A stretch of DNA of 64,000 nucleotides from Coffea arabica (lineage: Eukaryota > Streptophyta > Magnoliopsida > Gentianales > Rubiaceae): contig NC_092323.1 of the NCBI RefSeq assembly GCF_036785885.1, positions 17,120,501 to 17,184,500 of the forward strand, in the 5' to 3' direction. Under the pieces are notes generated by a model. It was not told where the DNA came from, did no database searches, and saw only the letters and a list, made by a program, of their open reading frames with translations. Position 1 is the stretch's first letter, and each line of letters opens with the position of its first letter. This document shows positions 45,737-57,483 of this stretch, one piece after another. The translations under genes were made by a program, and so were the position numbers.

Positions 45737-46950
45737 CTAAAATGGAGAAAGCAGTTTGTCAATTACCTTACCTACGAGTCTCATTCCTCCAGTTAGGCGA
45801 TAATTTAAACGTGCAGTCTCTTGAAGGGTTAAATACCCACGGGAAAAACAAAGGTTGGTTTTATTCCTAAACGGGATTCTCTACGTGGCGTTCCCTCTCT
45901 AGGGTTTATGCATGATGCCATTTTATTAAAGCAGGTAAATATAAAATGTAACCTAAAAGAATCCCCTTTTAAATGTTGGGGTAAGCCTAAAATGATATGT
46001 TATTATGCTACAAATGCAATGCATTGAAATTTAAACGTGTTATAACAGGGTGGCTTCTAAGGAGTGCCATGCCAGAACTCCTATTTTCTAGGGCTTATGA
46101 ATGCAATGGAGACAAAAGCCACGAAAAGTTAGTTCAATTAGACAAATACACATAACACATTTGCAGTAAAGCAATACAAAGAGGTAAATCAATAAAAGAA
46201 ATAGAGGGGTTGGATCCCTCCCCTCGTGAATGGTGTACCTAATAGGGTAAGACAGACTCTACCCTAGATAAACTACCATAGATGCATGAGGTATTGGCTT
46301 ACTAATGCATCTAGACTCGACAGGTTTTAGGTCCCCGAGCCTTCAGACTTGGAAACCAATGGTCATCAATCCCAAGGTTCTTTGTCGGTGGCTTGAGCGA
46401 TTCCCCAAACACCGCTACACACACATCGTGTCACGGCTACGTGTTTGAGTGAATCTATCAAAAATTCTCAACCTTCGACTATAAGTTAAAGGCTATCAAC
46501 CCAAAGCTTAAAGCGGAAGATTGAGTGACCCCTCGGATCATGCTATGCACACATCGTGTCGCAATCACACGTCCAAGTGAGTCGCCTAATCCTAATAGGG
46601 TGGAGTGGCGTGACAAGCCACTAAAAGAAAAATAAATGAGGGATAAAAAATAATAAAAGCGTATGCACATATGCAAGTGTTTCGTTTGGAGGGAAGGGAT
46701 CGAGAACCAACGCGAGACTCTAGGGTAATATCCCCCCACCCAAATGCAATGCAAAGCGCGGGATCACACAAATGAAACCATCCATCCATCAAATCAATCG
46801 TACGCCAATCGGTGAAGGAGTGAGTTGATACGTTCGAAATGCAAATATCCTAAAAAGGAAAAATGCAACCCTAAACATCCAAATGCGATACATGAAAAGG
46901 GTAGAAAAGGAAAAGAATAACTAAATCAAGTGCTTGAACCCACTTAAGAA
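45737..46950 (-). other. Gypsy 5' untranslated leader
   Basis: About 1.2 kb between the primer-binding site and the first coding frame. CACACATCGTGTC recurs twice (about 46420 and 46548) within a longer diverged duplicate. No coding frame is supported; a long leader of this kind is usual in Ogre-like elements. Confidence 0.6.
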
Positions 46951-46969
46951 GTCCCCAGTGGAGTCGCCA
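46951..46969 (-). other. Primer-binding site (tRNA-Arg type)
   Basis: On the minus strand TGGCGACTCCACTGGGGAC begins three bases after the 5' LTR. Its complement, GTCCCCAGTGGAGTCGCCA, looks like a tRNA 3' end including CCA. From memory of plant tRNA-Arg(ACG) acceptor sequences this is the primer, which agrees with reports for Ogre elements. Confidence 0.8.
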
Positions 46970-46972
46970 AGT

Positions 46973-49900
46973 TGTCGCGCCCCATTTTTTTCGCGATGGA
47001 AAAGAAAGTGTTAAAAAAAATGTGATTTATTAATAATAAATGAAAAAGGACCTAGAATGGGACTTAAAAAAAATGCGACAATTTGGGTCCAAAATTTAGT
47101 CTAAAAGGGTTTTGAAGACAAATTAGGAGTCGCCACTTGGTATCGAGTTTGGGTGTAACAAGTCACCCAAAAAGTGTTTTCAAATAAAATAAAATAAAAC
47201 CCTTTTCGACAACTCCAGGTCTTTGAAAAACAAGAGAAAATGGATTCGGGAGTCACGATTGAAGAAAGGGAAAGCAAAGGTTCGATTAACTCAAACCTAA
47301 GGCACCCTTTCAACCTAGTCTAAGCTAGTTGCGAGATTTAGTCAAAATTTTTCTAATCTAACTCTTAATTTTATCACGTTTGGATGTTTCCTACATGGAT
47401 GCAAATCTAAATTTATAAAAATATCGAAAGGGACACAATGTTCATTCAAGGGTTTAATTGAACCAATCGCATTAATTGCGAAGGCCAAAATGATTCCTTG
47501 AAAGTGTCACGAGTATGCGAATGATGAAATTAAAATAAAATAAAAGAAATTAAATTATATACATATATAAGTGATCAAAGAAAAAGGGAATGCAACATAA
47601 AGAGTATGGGAGGCAAAAAACTCGTGACATAATTTTCTTATACAGGGATCAATGGGTATTTAAACTAAAAAGCTATAATCACCCATTTTCCATGTTTGAA
47701 AAACAATTATCCTAACATGAACAAGCAAATGAACTAGCTTAAATGAGATGCAATTCTAAATGACATGATTAGCGCCTATAGAGGGTAGGGGATAATATAA
47801 TAGGGAATATCATGCAAATGAGAAAAGATCCTAAAAATAAAAATATGCATGAAGATGTAGTGAATAGCACACAAAGATGAATCTAACGCAAGACGGCCTA
47901 AAGGGTTTAGTGTTGAACTAGCCCATTTCTAAAAATCCTTACTAGCGTTGGACTAGCAAGTAAGCGAAGAGAGAAGCCACAACTAGCGTTGGACTAGTGT
48001 GGTGACGTTATGCATTAACAATTCATAGTGAAGCAAATAAAGTATAAATTAAAACAAATAAACACATAAGAGCACGTAACACATAACACGTAAGCATAAT
48101 ATCTAGATGCCAAAATCCTAAGAAAAGCGGATAAAACACTTAACACATAAGCCACATAAACACGCAACCTATCTATTACATCGGGGAGCGCCTAACTACA
48201 ATCTAGGAGGGAAAAATATAATAAAACAAATTTAATTATCCTATCTATTACATTTTTGAGGTATTTAAATACCTCTCGAATCATTATAAAAACTAATTAA
48301 AACATATATAAGAAAATTTGAATGAATATTTAAATCAAATAAATAAAGCATATAAAGATATATAAACACATAGGAACACATAGGAGCACATAAGAGCACG
48401 TAATTGACATTGAAATAATAAAATAGGAGTACCTCCCGTTTGAAGTGGTGACTAAATGGAGTCAAATTGTCCTAATTATACTCACAATGAACAAAAGGAT
48501 CATGGCACCAATTTAATTGAAAAAGAAAATAATAATACATGCACTAAATTCACACTAATATGTCAGACGTAAAGAAATTTAAGCAAATCTAAAAATTACA
48601 AGTTAAGTATATTCAAAAGTAGCATAATTAGCTATTAAAGAAAAGAAACAATCACAATAAAGAGAGTCAAAATTCATCAGGGACTGAATTGCAAAAATTG
48701 AAAAACTTTTGAGGACAAAAATTATATTTTTCCAAAAGTTTAGGGGTCAAAATTGAATGAAAGATAAAATTCAGGGACCAAAATGAAATTAATTTAAGGA
48801 CCTAGGTGAAAGGAAATTAATATGTTCTGGGCCACAGTAAAACCACTCCAAAGATCAGGGGCTAAGGTGCAAATTTCGGTTTCTGATTTGGGAGAAAAAG
48901 GCCATCGGCCGTCATTTTTATTTATTTGGGCCGGATGCTACCTAAGCCCAGCCGAAATCCAAAAGAAACGAGCAGGCCAGCCCGTCCTTTTATCTCTCAA
49001 GCCCAACGGAAATCCAAAAGAAAGAAACCAAAACCCATTTTCAAAACCCAACCAAAACTAACTCTTGGCCCAACCGAAATAAAACATTAGCCCAAATCAT
49101 TTGTTTTTCTCCTTTTCTTTCCTTTCTTTTCTTCTTTTTTTTTTCTTTTCTTTCTTTCTTCCTCCTCCACTTTCAGCCATTTCTTTTTCCTTCTTCTTCG
49201 GCCAGTTGAGGAAGCTTCAGCTGGCGGCCATGGTGGACGCCGGTGGCGTCACCGCCGGCGACATCTCCGGTCACCAAAATTTCTCAAAATACACCCCCTC
49301 ACTCGATTTTTCGCGTAGGTTCCATTTTTGGACTTAGTTTTTACAGAAAATGACCCAAAAGTGGCCAAAAAGCAAAAAGTCAGTCCAATTTTTTATTTTT
49401 TTAAAACACTATAATCTTCACTAAAAATCATAAAAATTATACCAAAACCCTCCTGATAACTTTTACAATACAACTATAATCTTAGTTTGACAAGTAAACA
49501 ACAACAAAATGATGCATTAAGTCAAAACAGCCCCAAAAATAAAGAAAATATTTCAATGCCTTTAAAGGCTCAAAACTTCAAAATACTTAAATAATTCAAC
49601 ACTTTTTTCAAACCACATACTAACTACAACCGTCTATTTCACCAGAAACAAGCACAAAATGTTCACTAGTTTAATTCATTTTCGTTTTGTCATTTTCACA
49701 AACATTTAACATGCATTCACAGGCCCATTTCTTTTTCCCTTAATTGCATGCATGGCTCACCCCAAAACTTTAACAACATCAGGAGCCACAACAACAAACG
49801 AAAGCAAAGGACAAATAAGCATCAAAACATGCATTTAATCTAATTAATTAAGGAATAGAAAAACTGGAAAAAGAAAACAAAATGTACCTCAATGAAGGTT

Positions 49901-50535
49901 GTAGTCCTTTGCCTAGGAATTTGATGAAATCGGCAAACTCCAATAGCTTAACCCACCACTGCCTTTCCTTCTGTGTTTGAGGTTGTGGAAGAAAAATGGG
50001 TAGAAGGAGCCGTGAGCAGCGTGAGGGAATGAGGAGTTAGTTTTTTTCTTTCTTTGCTTGTCTGATTTCCAGAGAGAGCCGAGTGAGGCAATTTTTTTTA
50101 GCCCAAAGTAGCTTTTTGTGTGTGTTTTCTCCTCTGCAAAATGTTGAGTGTTGGCAGAGCCAAAACTCATGGCCAAGAAGGAGTCAAATGGGTTTGGTTT
50201 CCTTCAAAATGATGGCTTCTGCCAAATGAAAAGAAAAGCCCGTGGGAGTTGAGTGTAGAATGGGTTAATAGGGGTTTTGGTAGAGAAAATGATGAAAATG
50301 TGTAAGTTTAGTAATAATTTGATTTTGATTTTTTTGATTTTTTGATTTTTTGATTTTTCTTGTTCTTTTGATTTTTTGTTTTTGTTTTGTTGCTGTTTTT
50401 TTTTCTCTTTTTTTTTCTAAAATAAACCTGCAAAAATGAGAAAATTACACATTAATAATAATAATAATAGATAACTTACTAAATAGATAAAAATTCAGGA
50501 AAATATTAAAAATTGACAAAAATTTGGTGTCTACA
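46973..50535 (-). repeat. Gypsy 5' LTR (right copy)
   Basis: 3,563 bp. It lacks the 16-bp GGCGGC-rich block of the left LTR and has an expanded GATTTTTT repeat near 50325-50375. Being the 5' LTR in element orientation it should hold the promoter, but I could not fix a TATA box with confidence. Confidence 0.92.
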
Positions 50536-50540
50536 ATCGG
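50536..50540. repeat. Gypsy target-site duplication ATCGG, right
   Basis: Second copy of ATCGG directly after the right LTR. Confidence 0.85.
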
Positions 50541-52157
50541 TATCGTATTAGTCTCCTCCGTTTCAATTATGACTCAGCCAATTCGTATCGAATTTATTAA
50601 GGATTGTATGAGTTCAATGTCAAGTTATTGGCTAGCCAAACCACTGCAATTCTCATTTTTGAATTTTTTTGAACTTTGATTAGGTTAAAGTAAATGAACA
50701 TTAGAAAAAAGAAAGAGAGGGATAAAGGCAAAAGATGGAAATATGCAAATGCAATATTTATGGGACAATACTAGTTTGAAAGGTATTTTCCCAAACTAGG
50801 AATCCTAACTTGGTATTGGATTCTAGGAGTATCAAGTCACTAAATTTTTTGTTAAAGAAAATCAATAATTTGATTTTTTTTAAAATTACAAATTTACTAT
50901 CCTTTTCATATATACTCTTGATGAAAGAAGAAAAATAGAAAAATGAATTTACAAAATAATTCTTGATAGATGAAGGTCAAGATGTTACTTTCGAGCACCA
51001 TCCTACACAAATTTGCTACTAAGGATGCTTTTTTGTATCATTGCAGTAAACGATCATTGCAATTAACTAGTAGGTGGATAGAAGGGAATTAAATCCATTA
51101 TAAGCGAATTGGCAATTTATATTTTGGTAGATAAAGGGATTCCCACACTCCATTTTTCATGGTTAGAGATCTTGTCGAGTCCAATTCAAATTATAAACAA
51201 AAATAATAATAATATCAAATTATATAAAAATAATAATAACCTTCATATTGGACGGTCCAAATTTGACCAAACTCGTCAGATCCGACCTTGAATTGTATAT
51301 TATGATTGCATTGGGAACTGTAACAGCTCCTGGTCATATTGCATGGCCTTCACTAAAGGGCTGAAGTAGCCATTTAGTATTGGGATGGTGGCCAGTAGGG
51401 TAAAACTCGATACCTGCAGGTATTTGATTCAATGGTTAATCTGATTAGATGATCGATGAGTAATCCATTAGGGTTGTTATTGATGAGGAGTTACCAATAG
51501 ATAACTCGCTAGGATTTGGTAAGAAAATCCTGATACCCAACATATACCTACGAATTAATACCTCTACATGTGGGTAATTGTTTGAATCTCTTTTTAGAAA
51601 ACTATTAAATTTACCCCTTATAAACTATTAAATTTCTCTATGGATCTACCTAGGTTTAAAAATGAACATATTGTGTTGATTTAACGTGATGCGTATTAAT
51701 TTTAGTTTGATTAAAACTGATTCTCCTTTCTTGAATTATTTTGCAAGTAAAGAGTACCCAATAAGTAATTTGAATTTGAAATGAGAGGACTTGGGCAATG
51801 AGAGTTGAAACTAATAGGGTTAACTGATAGGTTTTGACAAAAGATGTAGATATAGGGATTAGTATTTGATAAGAGAGATTTTTAATAATACCCAATGCAA
51901 TGTCATCCCTAATTTAGTATCTTGTCATGGCCTTTACAAGAGGACCAAAACAATAATTAGTCCTTCAAGACCGGTGATAATTAGATCAGTCTATCAAATA
52001 AAATTGATGTCAATCAATGGATTATTTGAAGTTTAAAAAAAATTTTAACAAAAGAATTTCACAATTACACTATTGCAGAACTCTCAAGTAGAAAAACTTG
52101 GAACCAAATAATGTGCAACCATTTGCTTTGAGAGAGACTTATCAAAACAGTACATCC

Positions 52158-52965
52158 TTAGTGGCTAAAGTTCATATATATATATATATATATGTATATT
52201 GATCTTGAATCGTCGGGGGTCACTTCTCTTGTTACAGAATGAAATGTTGAATTGTCTCGTGATAACATTCCTGTTTCTAGTTTTTCACTCTTCACAAGCA
52301 TCGTCGTACTGTTCATCTCAATATTAAAGGGCAACATCTTTGGATCATTATCAATGAGTTTTAAAATCAAATCTATCAACTTCCAAGTATCACAATTGCA
52401 CCCTGCTTCCAATGATTTAACATGGCCTGGCGTCTCTTCTATGCGGGAGTAGAGTACATCATAAGATGACACCAAAATTGTAAATGTCTCTTGTGGTTAA
52501 TCATTGTCCCCCTCTTGACCTCCTATATTTTTACATATTGGGTGTTCTAATTGTACCATACCCATCTTTTGCACTGAAATTGAATCCCCTTAGCCAAACA
52601 CTTTAAAGCTAAAAAGAATGGAAAAGAATATTTAGAAATTTAGACACATGCATAGCTTTTTGATTTATTAATTTGGAGATAATAGCCAAATTTTTAATAA
52701 ATACTTATCGAGTCCTGGATCACCAATTTTTTCTCATTTAATATTTATGAAAATCTCACCAAAAAAGATATTCTTTAGATCATTGTGGATGATGCCTTTT
52801 TCATGCATAAAAGCTTGAACAATTGTCCTAAGATATCCACACATCTTGAACTCTCAAGCGATTTCGCAATTCTTTATCCAACGAACTAAAACAACAACAT
52901 GTATAGTATCACGTTGATACTAAAGAATAGATTGAGTTTAGGGAGTAAATTAGGACTCTCATGTT
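52158..52965 (-). pseudogene. Receptor-like-kinase pseudogene, copy 1
   Basis: Minus-strand remnants occur in the order of a protein kinase C-lobe. GYLRTIVQAFMHEKGIIHND followed by LKN (about 52790-52870) matches the YLH...IIHxDLKxxN catalytic loop, with HND instead of HRD. KIGDPGLDKYL (about 52710) sits at the DFG position with Pro for Phe. DIYNFGVIL (about 52475-52500) matches subdomain IX of receptor-like kinases. Frameshifts and stops separate the blocks. The longest open piece (52158-52475) reads EETPGHVKSLEAG and LIDLILKLIDNDPKMLP. The same order of blocks is found in copy 2. Confidence 0.55.
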
Positions 52966-53086
52966 ACTTTGCAAGCAGCATGAAGCTCAACTCCTTGTTT
53001 AAACGCTCAAGTAATAATTTGGTAATAAGTAAGATAAAAAGACATAATATGGACATTGGACAATGTGGCCGTTGGAATATAGAAAG

Positions 53087-53606
53087 GAAAAATTGTTCAA
53101 AATGTCTCTCACATTTTATCAAATGATTTTTTTTTGTCGTTCACTTTGAAAATATCAATTTCAGGTCCCTTACTAATTCAAGTCAGCATAATTTGGTCCT
53201 AAAATAGGTTCGAACCACCTTTAGTATGAAATCACCACACTACTCATATGTGATCATATTTTAGGTATAAAAAGGTAAAATTCCACATGTTTAGAGCAAA
53301 ATATGGATCAAGTCAAATATTACTCTTTTAGGAGGAAAATACAAACAGTTTGGATCAAATTACATTTCTTTGGATGTAAAAATGAATATAGATCAGATCA
53401 TTTGTTTCATTTCAAATGGTATCTAATCTTTTTTCTTTTAAAAAATGTCTTCATGTGCGAGATTTTAGGTAAAAAGTGATGAAAAATCTAGGATGGGGTC
53501 AAATTTTATTGACTTGAATTTGAAGGGGACGTAAAATTGACATTTTATAAGTGAGGGTCAAAAAAATTCATTTAGCAAAATGTGAGAGATATTTTGAACA
53601 ATTTTC
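53087..53606. mobile_element. 520-bp inverted-repeat element, copy 1
   Basis: The left end GAAAAATTGTTCAAAATGTC, then TCTCACATTTTATCAAATGA, is mirrored by TCATTTAGCAAAATGTGAGA and ATTTTGAACAATTTTC at the right: about 40 bp of TIR with few mismatches. TATAGAAAG and TATAAAGAA on the flanks may be a decayed 9-bp duplication, which would suit a Mutator-like MITE. No coding capacity. Also present in the second duplicate at 63152. Confidence 0.7.
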
Positions 53607-53734
53607 TATAAAGAATTGGTTGTCAGAGTCATGAAGGTATGGATCAGAATCCCCTATCCAAATGTACAAGGGGAAAATATATACTGACATATTACTTTAA
53701 AATTGATAGTATCTAATTTTCTCTACAGTTTCTA
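53607..53734. other. End of duplicated segment
   Basis: The duplicated segment ends near 53640; unique AT-rich DNA follows. Confidence 0.4.
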
Positions 53735-54260
53735 ATTTTCTCTAAGTTATGAATGATGACTGATGGTTTCTAATCTTATCTCAATTTATCCTAGAAGATG
53801 AAACATTAAATTATGTTGATTTTCCTAAGGAATAATGAAAACATACATTTGGATGTTGCACTAAACATAGGATCGTTAACACTTTAGTATATATATATAT
53901 ATATCTCCCACCCCATTTCTCTAAGCTATGAATGATGATTGATGATCTCTAATCCTATCTCAATTATCCTAGAAGATGAAATACAAAACTAATATCGATT
54001 CCCTTAAAAATAGCGAACCATATTTGAGTGTTGCACTAAATCTTTAACTCTTTAGTATGTATAGACCTCTCACCACATTTTTCTTAAGTTATGGATGATG
54101 ACTAATGATCTCTAATCCTATCTATGGATAGTGACCTCTAATCCTATATCAAGATGAAATATAAAATTACCCCATTTTTCTAAGTTATGGATGATGACTA
54201 ATCATCTCTAATCATATCTCAAGATAAAATATAAAAGTAGTATCAATTCACTTCAAAAAA
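53735..54260. repeat. Degenerate tandem repeat (about 4 units)
   Basis: The motif CTAAG(T/C)TATG(A/G)ATGATGA(C/T)T followed by ATC(T/A)CTAATC and TATCTCAA recurs near 53740, 53919, 54083 and 54179. Units are 179, 164 and 96 bp apart and often include GATGAAATA and GTTGCACTAAA. Unit lengths are uneven through internal deletions. A (TA)n run lies at about 53888-53904. Confidence 0.65.
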
Positions 54261-55124
54261 CAAAAAAAAAGGAAGAAGAGAGAAGAAAAAGAGAAAGTGG
54301 GTGTTAAATTAAAAAAGAAAGAAAGAAAGAAATAGTACTATTAGAATGCTTAGTAGTAGGAAGTAAGATGGCAATGAGAGGACGAAATTCTGCTCCCTCA
54401 ACAGTTGCGTTCCTTACTGTTCAGTTACAACTTACTATCCCTTCCTTCCTCCCTTCCCTTCCCTTCCCTACCCTCCTGCTATTTCTTTGGTCCTTTCCTC
54501 CAACAAACCTCTGCTTTTTCCCTCTCTTCTTCTTCTTTTCTATTTTTTTTCTTTTTTTTCTGTCTTCCCCCAACCCTTTGGGTTTGGTATTTTTCAATTT
54601 ATTGCTCCAATTAGAATCTATTGAATTTTTTTTTTCAAAAAAAGTAAAGGTCCAGCAAAACCCAAATAGTTTATCGCTGCTGTTGGAGAGACTCTTCCCC
54701 ACTTGGCCACACCCAAATCCATATGTGTAAATTCAACCGAACAACAACACCACGCCTATGTCCTACGGCTATGTACATCTTCATCCCTGACCCCACCCCC
54801 GCGCCACCTCATCCTCCCTAACATTACCATCTTCTTTTCTCTGTTCTCTTTTTCTTATATATATATATATATTTAAATAACACTAGTTACTAAAATGAAT
54901 TGCCCAAGAATGCAACTACTACCTTTGACCAAAAAAAAAAGAATGCAACAACTACTACTTTACCTCTTATATCTTGTTTATTTTCCTTAATCCCTTTAGA
55001 GTGAAATAGCGACGAAAGGGAAGCAACAAGCAATTGGAATTGGGTGGGAGGGTCCAGCTATTGCTATTGTTCAACGTGTTCCAAATGTTTTGGTTTGGCG
55101 CAACGCTACAGTTGTTGTTGACAT
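54261..55124. other. Unique spacer with a CT-rich tract
   Basis: Contains a purine-rich block (54255-54340), then a pyrimidine-rich tract (54430-54570) and a (TA)n run near 54858. The open frames here are low-complexity (Ser/Phe/Leu/Pro) and I do not accept them as a gene, although a decayed promoter or leader is possible. Confidence 0.4.
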
Positions 55125-55600
55125 ATAGTCCTATTGATTTTAAAAAATTGACTATGAAGTTTAAAAAGGACAAAGAATAGGCGGAATTGAAGTTGAAGTT
55201 GGTGGAGGAGAAAAAAACAGTACTCAATTGTATGTAGTAGATGAACCAAGTAGAGGTAGGAGTTGATGCTCAGAAATAGAAACTGTCTTGGAGAACTTCA
55301 GTCATGTATTTGGTGAATCTCATACACTTCCCCCACCTAGAAGTCATGATCAAATGCCATTAAAAGATAGCTCTAAACCAATCCAAATCAGGCCTTATGG
55401 ATGTCCTTGCATGCAGAAAACTGAAGTCGAAAAGTTTGTAAAAGAAATATTGCACATTGGGATCATACAACCAAGTAACAGTTCATATATCACTTGTATT
55501 TTTGGTGAAGAGAGAGGATGGAAGCTAGAGGTTATTTGTTGATTATAGGCATTTTAATGACCTCACTATGAAAGATAGGTTCCCATTTGTATCATGGTTT
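55125..55600 (+). pseudogene. Ty3-gypsy protease-RT remnant (copy 2)
   Basis: The counterpart of 28880-28988 plus 29931-30290, without the hAT-like insertion. FDF-like IDFKKLTMKFKKDK is followed by ENFSHVFGESHTLPPPRSHD, KPIQIRPYGCPCMQKTEVEK, HIGIIQPSNSSY, then VKREDGS and VDYRHFNDLTMKDRFPF. Stops and frameshifts break it. It shows that the two retroelement pieces in copy 1 were once contiguous. Confidence 0.7.
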
Positions 55601-57189
55601 GCAGTTGTGGGTCGCGATCGCATCATGGTCGCAATTATTCCACATCTGTCACGGTATATTGATTGAATATCGGGTGATACACACATTATAATACATAAAA
55701 ATTTTTTAAAAAAATTTTGAAAAATTACTGAAAATAGAAATTATCATAAAAGACACGCTATGAAAAAAATATTCGAGTCGATTTCGAGTTGACTTGAATA
55801 TTTTGGCTGATTCCATGCATCATGGATTCGAATCAGCTAATATCGGTCGAATCAAAACAAGTCGCCACAGATATGAAATTATTTGTGATTCAGGAATCGG
55901 TATCGTACCGGTCCCCTCCATTTTAGTTATGACTCCGCCGAATTGTATCAGACTCGGCCGAGTCGTATCACACTTATTGAGGATTGTAAGAGTTCAAGGT
56001 CATGCTATTGGCTTGGCCAATGCACTAGCCAAATCATTGCAATTCTCATTTTTTTTTTATTTTTGTTGAACTTTAATAAGGCTAAAATAAACAAACATTA
56101 GAAAAAAAAAGAAAGAGAGAGATAAAGGCAAAAGATGGAAATATGCAAATGCATTATTTATGGAACAATACTAGTTTGGAAAGGATTTTCCCAAACTAGG
56201 AATCCTGTCTTGGTATTGGATTCTACGAGTATCAAAACAGTAAAATTTTTGTTAAAGAAAATCAATAATTTGATTTTTTTTTTTAAATTACAAATTTACT
56301 ATCCTTTTCATAGCTACTCTTGATGAAAAAGGAAAAAATAGAAAACTAAACTTAAAAAATAAATCTTGATAGATGAAGGTCAAGATGTTACTCTCAAGCA
56401 CCTTCCTACACAAATTTGCTACTAAATTTTACTACTAAGGATGCTCTTTTGTATCATTGCGGTGAATGATCATTGCAATTAACTAGTAAGTGGATAGAAT
56501 GGAATTAAAACTAGTAGAAGCTAATTGGCAATTTATATTTTGGCAGATAAAGGGCTTCCTGCACTCCACTTTTCGTGGTCAGAGATCTTGTCGAGTCCAA
56601 TTCAAATTATAAACAAAAAAAATAATAATATCAAATTATATACAAAAAACAATAATAATAACCTTCATATTGAACGGTCCAAATCTGACCAAACTCGTCA
56701 GATCCAACCTTGAATTGTATATTGCGATTGCATTGGCAATTGTAGCAGCTCCTGTCACATTGCATGGCCTTCACTAAAAGGCTGAAGTAGCCATTTAGTA
56801 TAGGGATGGTCGCCAGTAGGGTAAAACCCGATACCTACAAGTATTTGATTTGATGGTTAATTTGATTAAATGACTGATGGGTAATTTACTAGGGTTTGTT
56901 ATTGATGAGGAGTTACCAATAGATAGCTCGATAGGATTTGATGAGAAAATCCTGATACCCAACATATATCTAGGAATTGATACCTCTATATGTGGGATAA
57001 TTGTTTGAATCTCTTTTCAGAATACTGTTAAATTTACCCTTTATAAAATATTAAATTTCTCTATGGATCTACCTAGGTTTAAAAATCAACATATTGTGTT
57101 GATTTAACATAATGTGTATTGATTTTACTTTGATAAAAACTAATTCTCTTTTCTGAATTATTTTGCAAGTAAAGGGTACCCAATGAGTA
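55241..57189. repeat. Duplicated segment, copy 2, left part
   Basis: Collinear with 29931-30551 plus 50541-51770. It includes the undisturbed ATCGG site (55896-55900) where the gypsy element inserted in copy 1. Beyond the retroelement remnant no gene is recognised. Confidence 0.85.
57185..57189. repeat. Copia target-site duplication GAGTA, left
   Basis: GAGTA before the 5' LTR recurs at 61854-61858. Copy 1 has the undivided site as AAGTA at 51763-51767. Confidence 0.85.
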
Positions 57190-57399
57190 CGATAAGAATC
57201 CTCATCCTCCACAAACCAATACTAGATAGAAGGTAGAACTCTAGCTGCTGAGTACATATAGAACTCTGTCTAGTGTAGGTTCCTATCTCTGGTGTAACTC
57301 TCCCACCTTTGTGCTGCCATACGTGTATATATATTGGGTTACAATGAATGAGATGAGATAATATTGCTCCAGCCAATACCTCTCTGTTTCAGCTTCTTA
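57190..57399 (+). repeat. Copia 5' LTR
   Basis: 210 bp ending CAGCTTCTTA. It differs from the 3' LTR at two places: the first base is C (T in the 3' LTR) and ATTGGGTTA versus ATTGGATTA. A TATA-like GTATATATATT lies at about 57331-57341 and would place the RNA start in the last part of the LTR. Confidence 0.93.
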
Positions 57400-57412
57400 T
57401 GGTATCAGAGCC
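57400..57412 (+). other. Copia primer-binding site
   Basis: TGGTATCAGAGCC follows the 5' LTR without a gap. It is the classical complement of the initiator-methionine tRNA 3' end used by plant copia elements. Confidence 0.93.
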
Positions 57413-57483
57413 ATACCGGGCTCTTTAAACATTCGGTCACACCTCTCCATCTCAAGCAAATTCTTCCTCTTCTCTATACTTCA

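Larger units (their letters stand above)
30552..50535 (-). mobile_element. Full-length Ogre/Tat-like Ty3-gypsy retrotransposon
   Basis: A 19,984-bp element in reverse orientation, bounded by direct LTRs beginning TGTCGCGCC and ending GGTGTCTACA as read on the plus strand, and by a 5-bp target duplication. In its own direction the order is: 5' LTR (right), tRNA-Arg-type PBS, leader, plant-mobile-domain/gag, protease plus G-patch, a predicted intron, RT, RNase H, second RNase H, integrase, 3' region with 70-bp tandem repeats, polypurine tract, 3' LTR (left). Great length, long LTRs, dual RNase H, an intron before RT and 3' tandem repeats are known traits of the Tat/Ogre clade. Several inactivating lesions are present although the LTRs look nearly identical. 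Confidence 0.92.
50541..53640. repeat. Duplicated segment, copy 1 (main part)
   Basis: Together with 29931-30551 (left of the gypsy element) this matches 55241-57189 plus 61859-63690 in the same orientation, with many substitutions and small indels. Homology ends at TTGGTTGTCAGAG in both copies. It contains a kinase pseudogene and a MITE. The part at 50541-52157 holds no recognisable gene. Confidence 0.85.

Noticed and set aside
54368..54730. 120-codon frame MAMRGRNSAPSTV...
   Set aside because: Most of it is a translated CT-rich tract; no domain, and the reverse strand is equally open.
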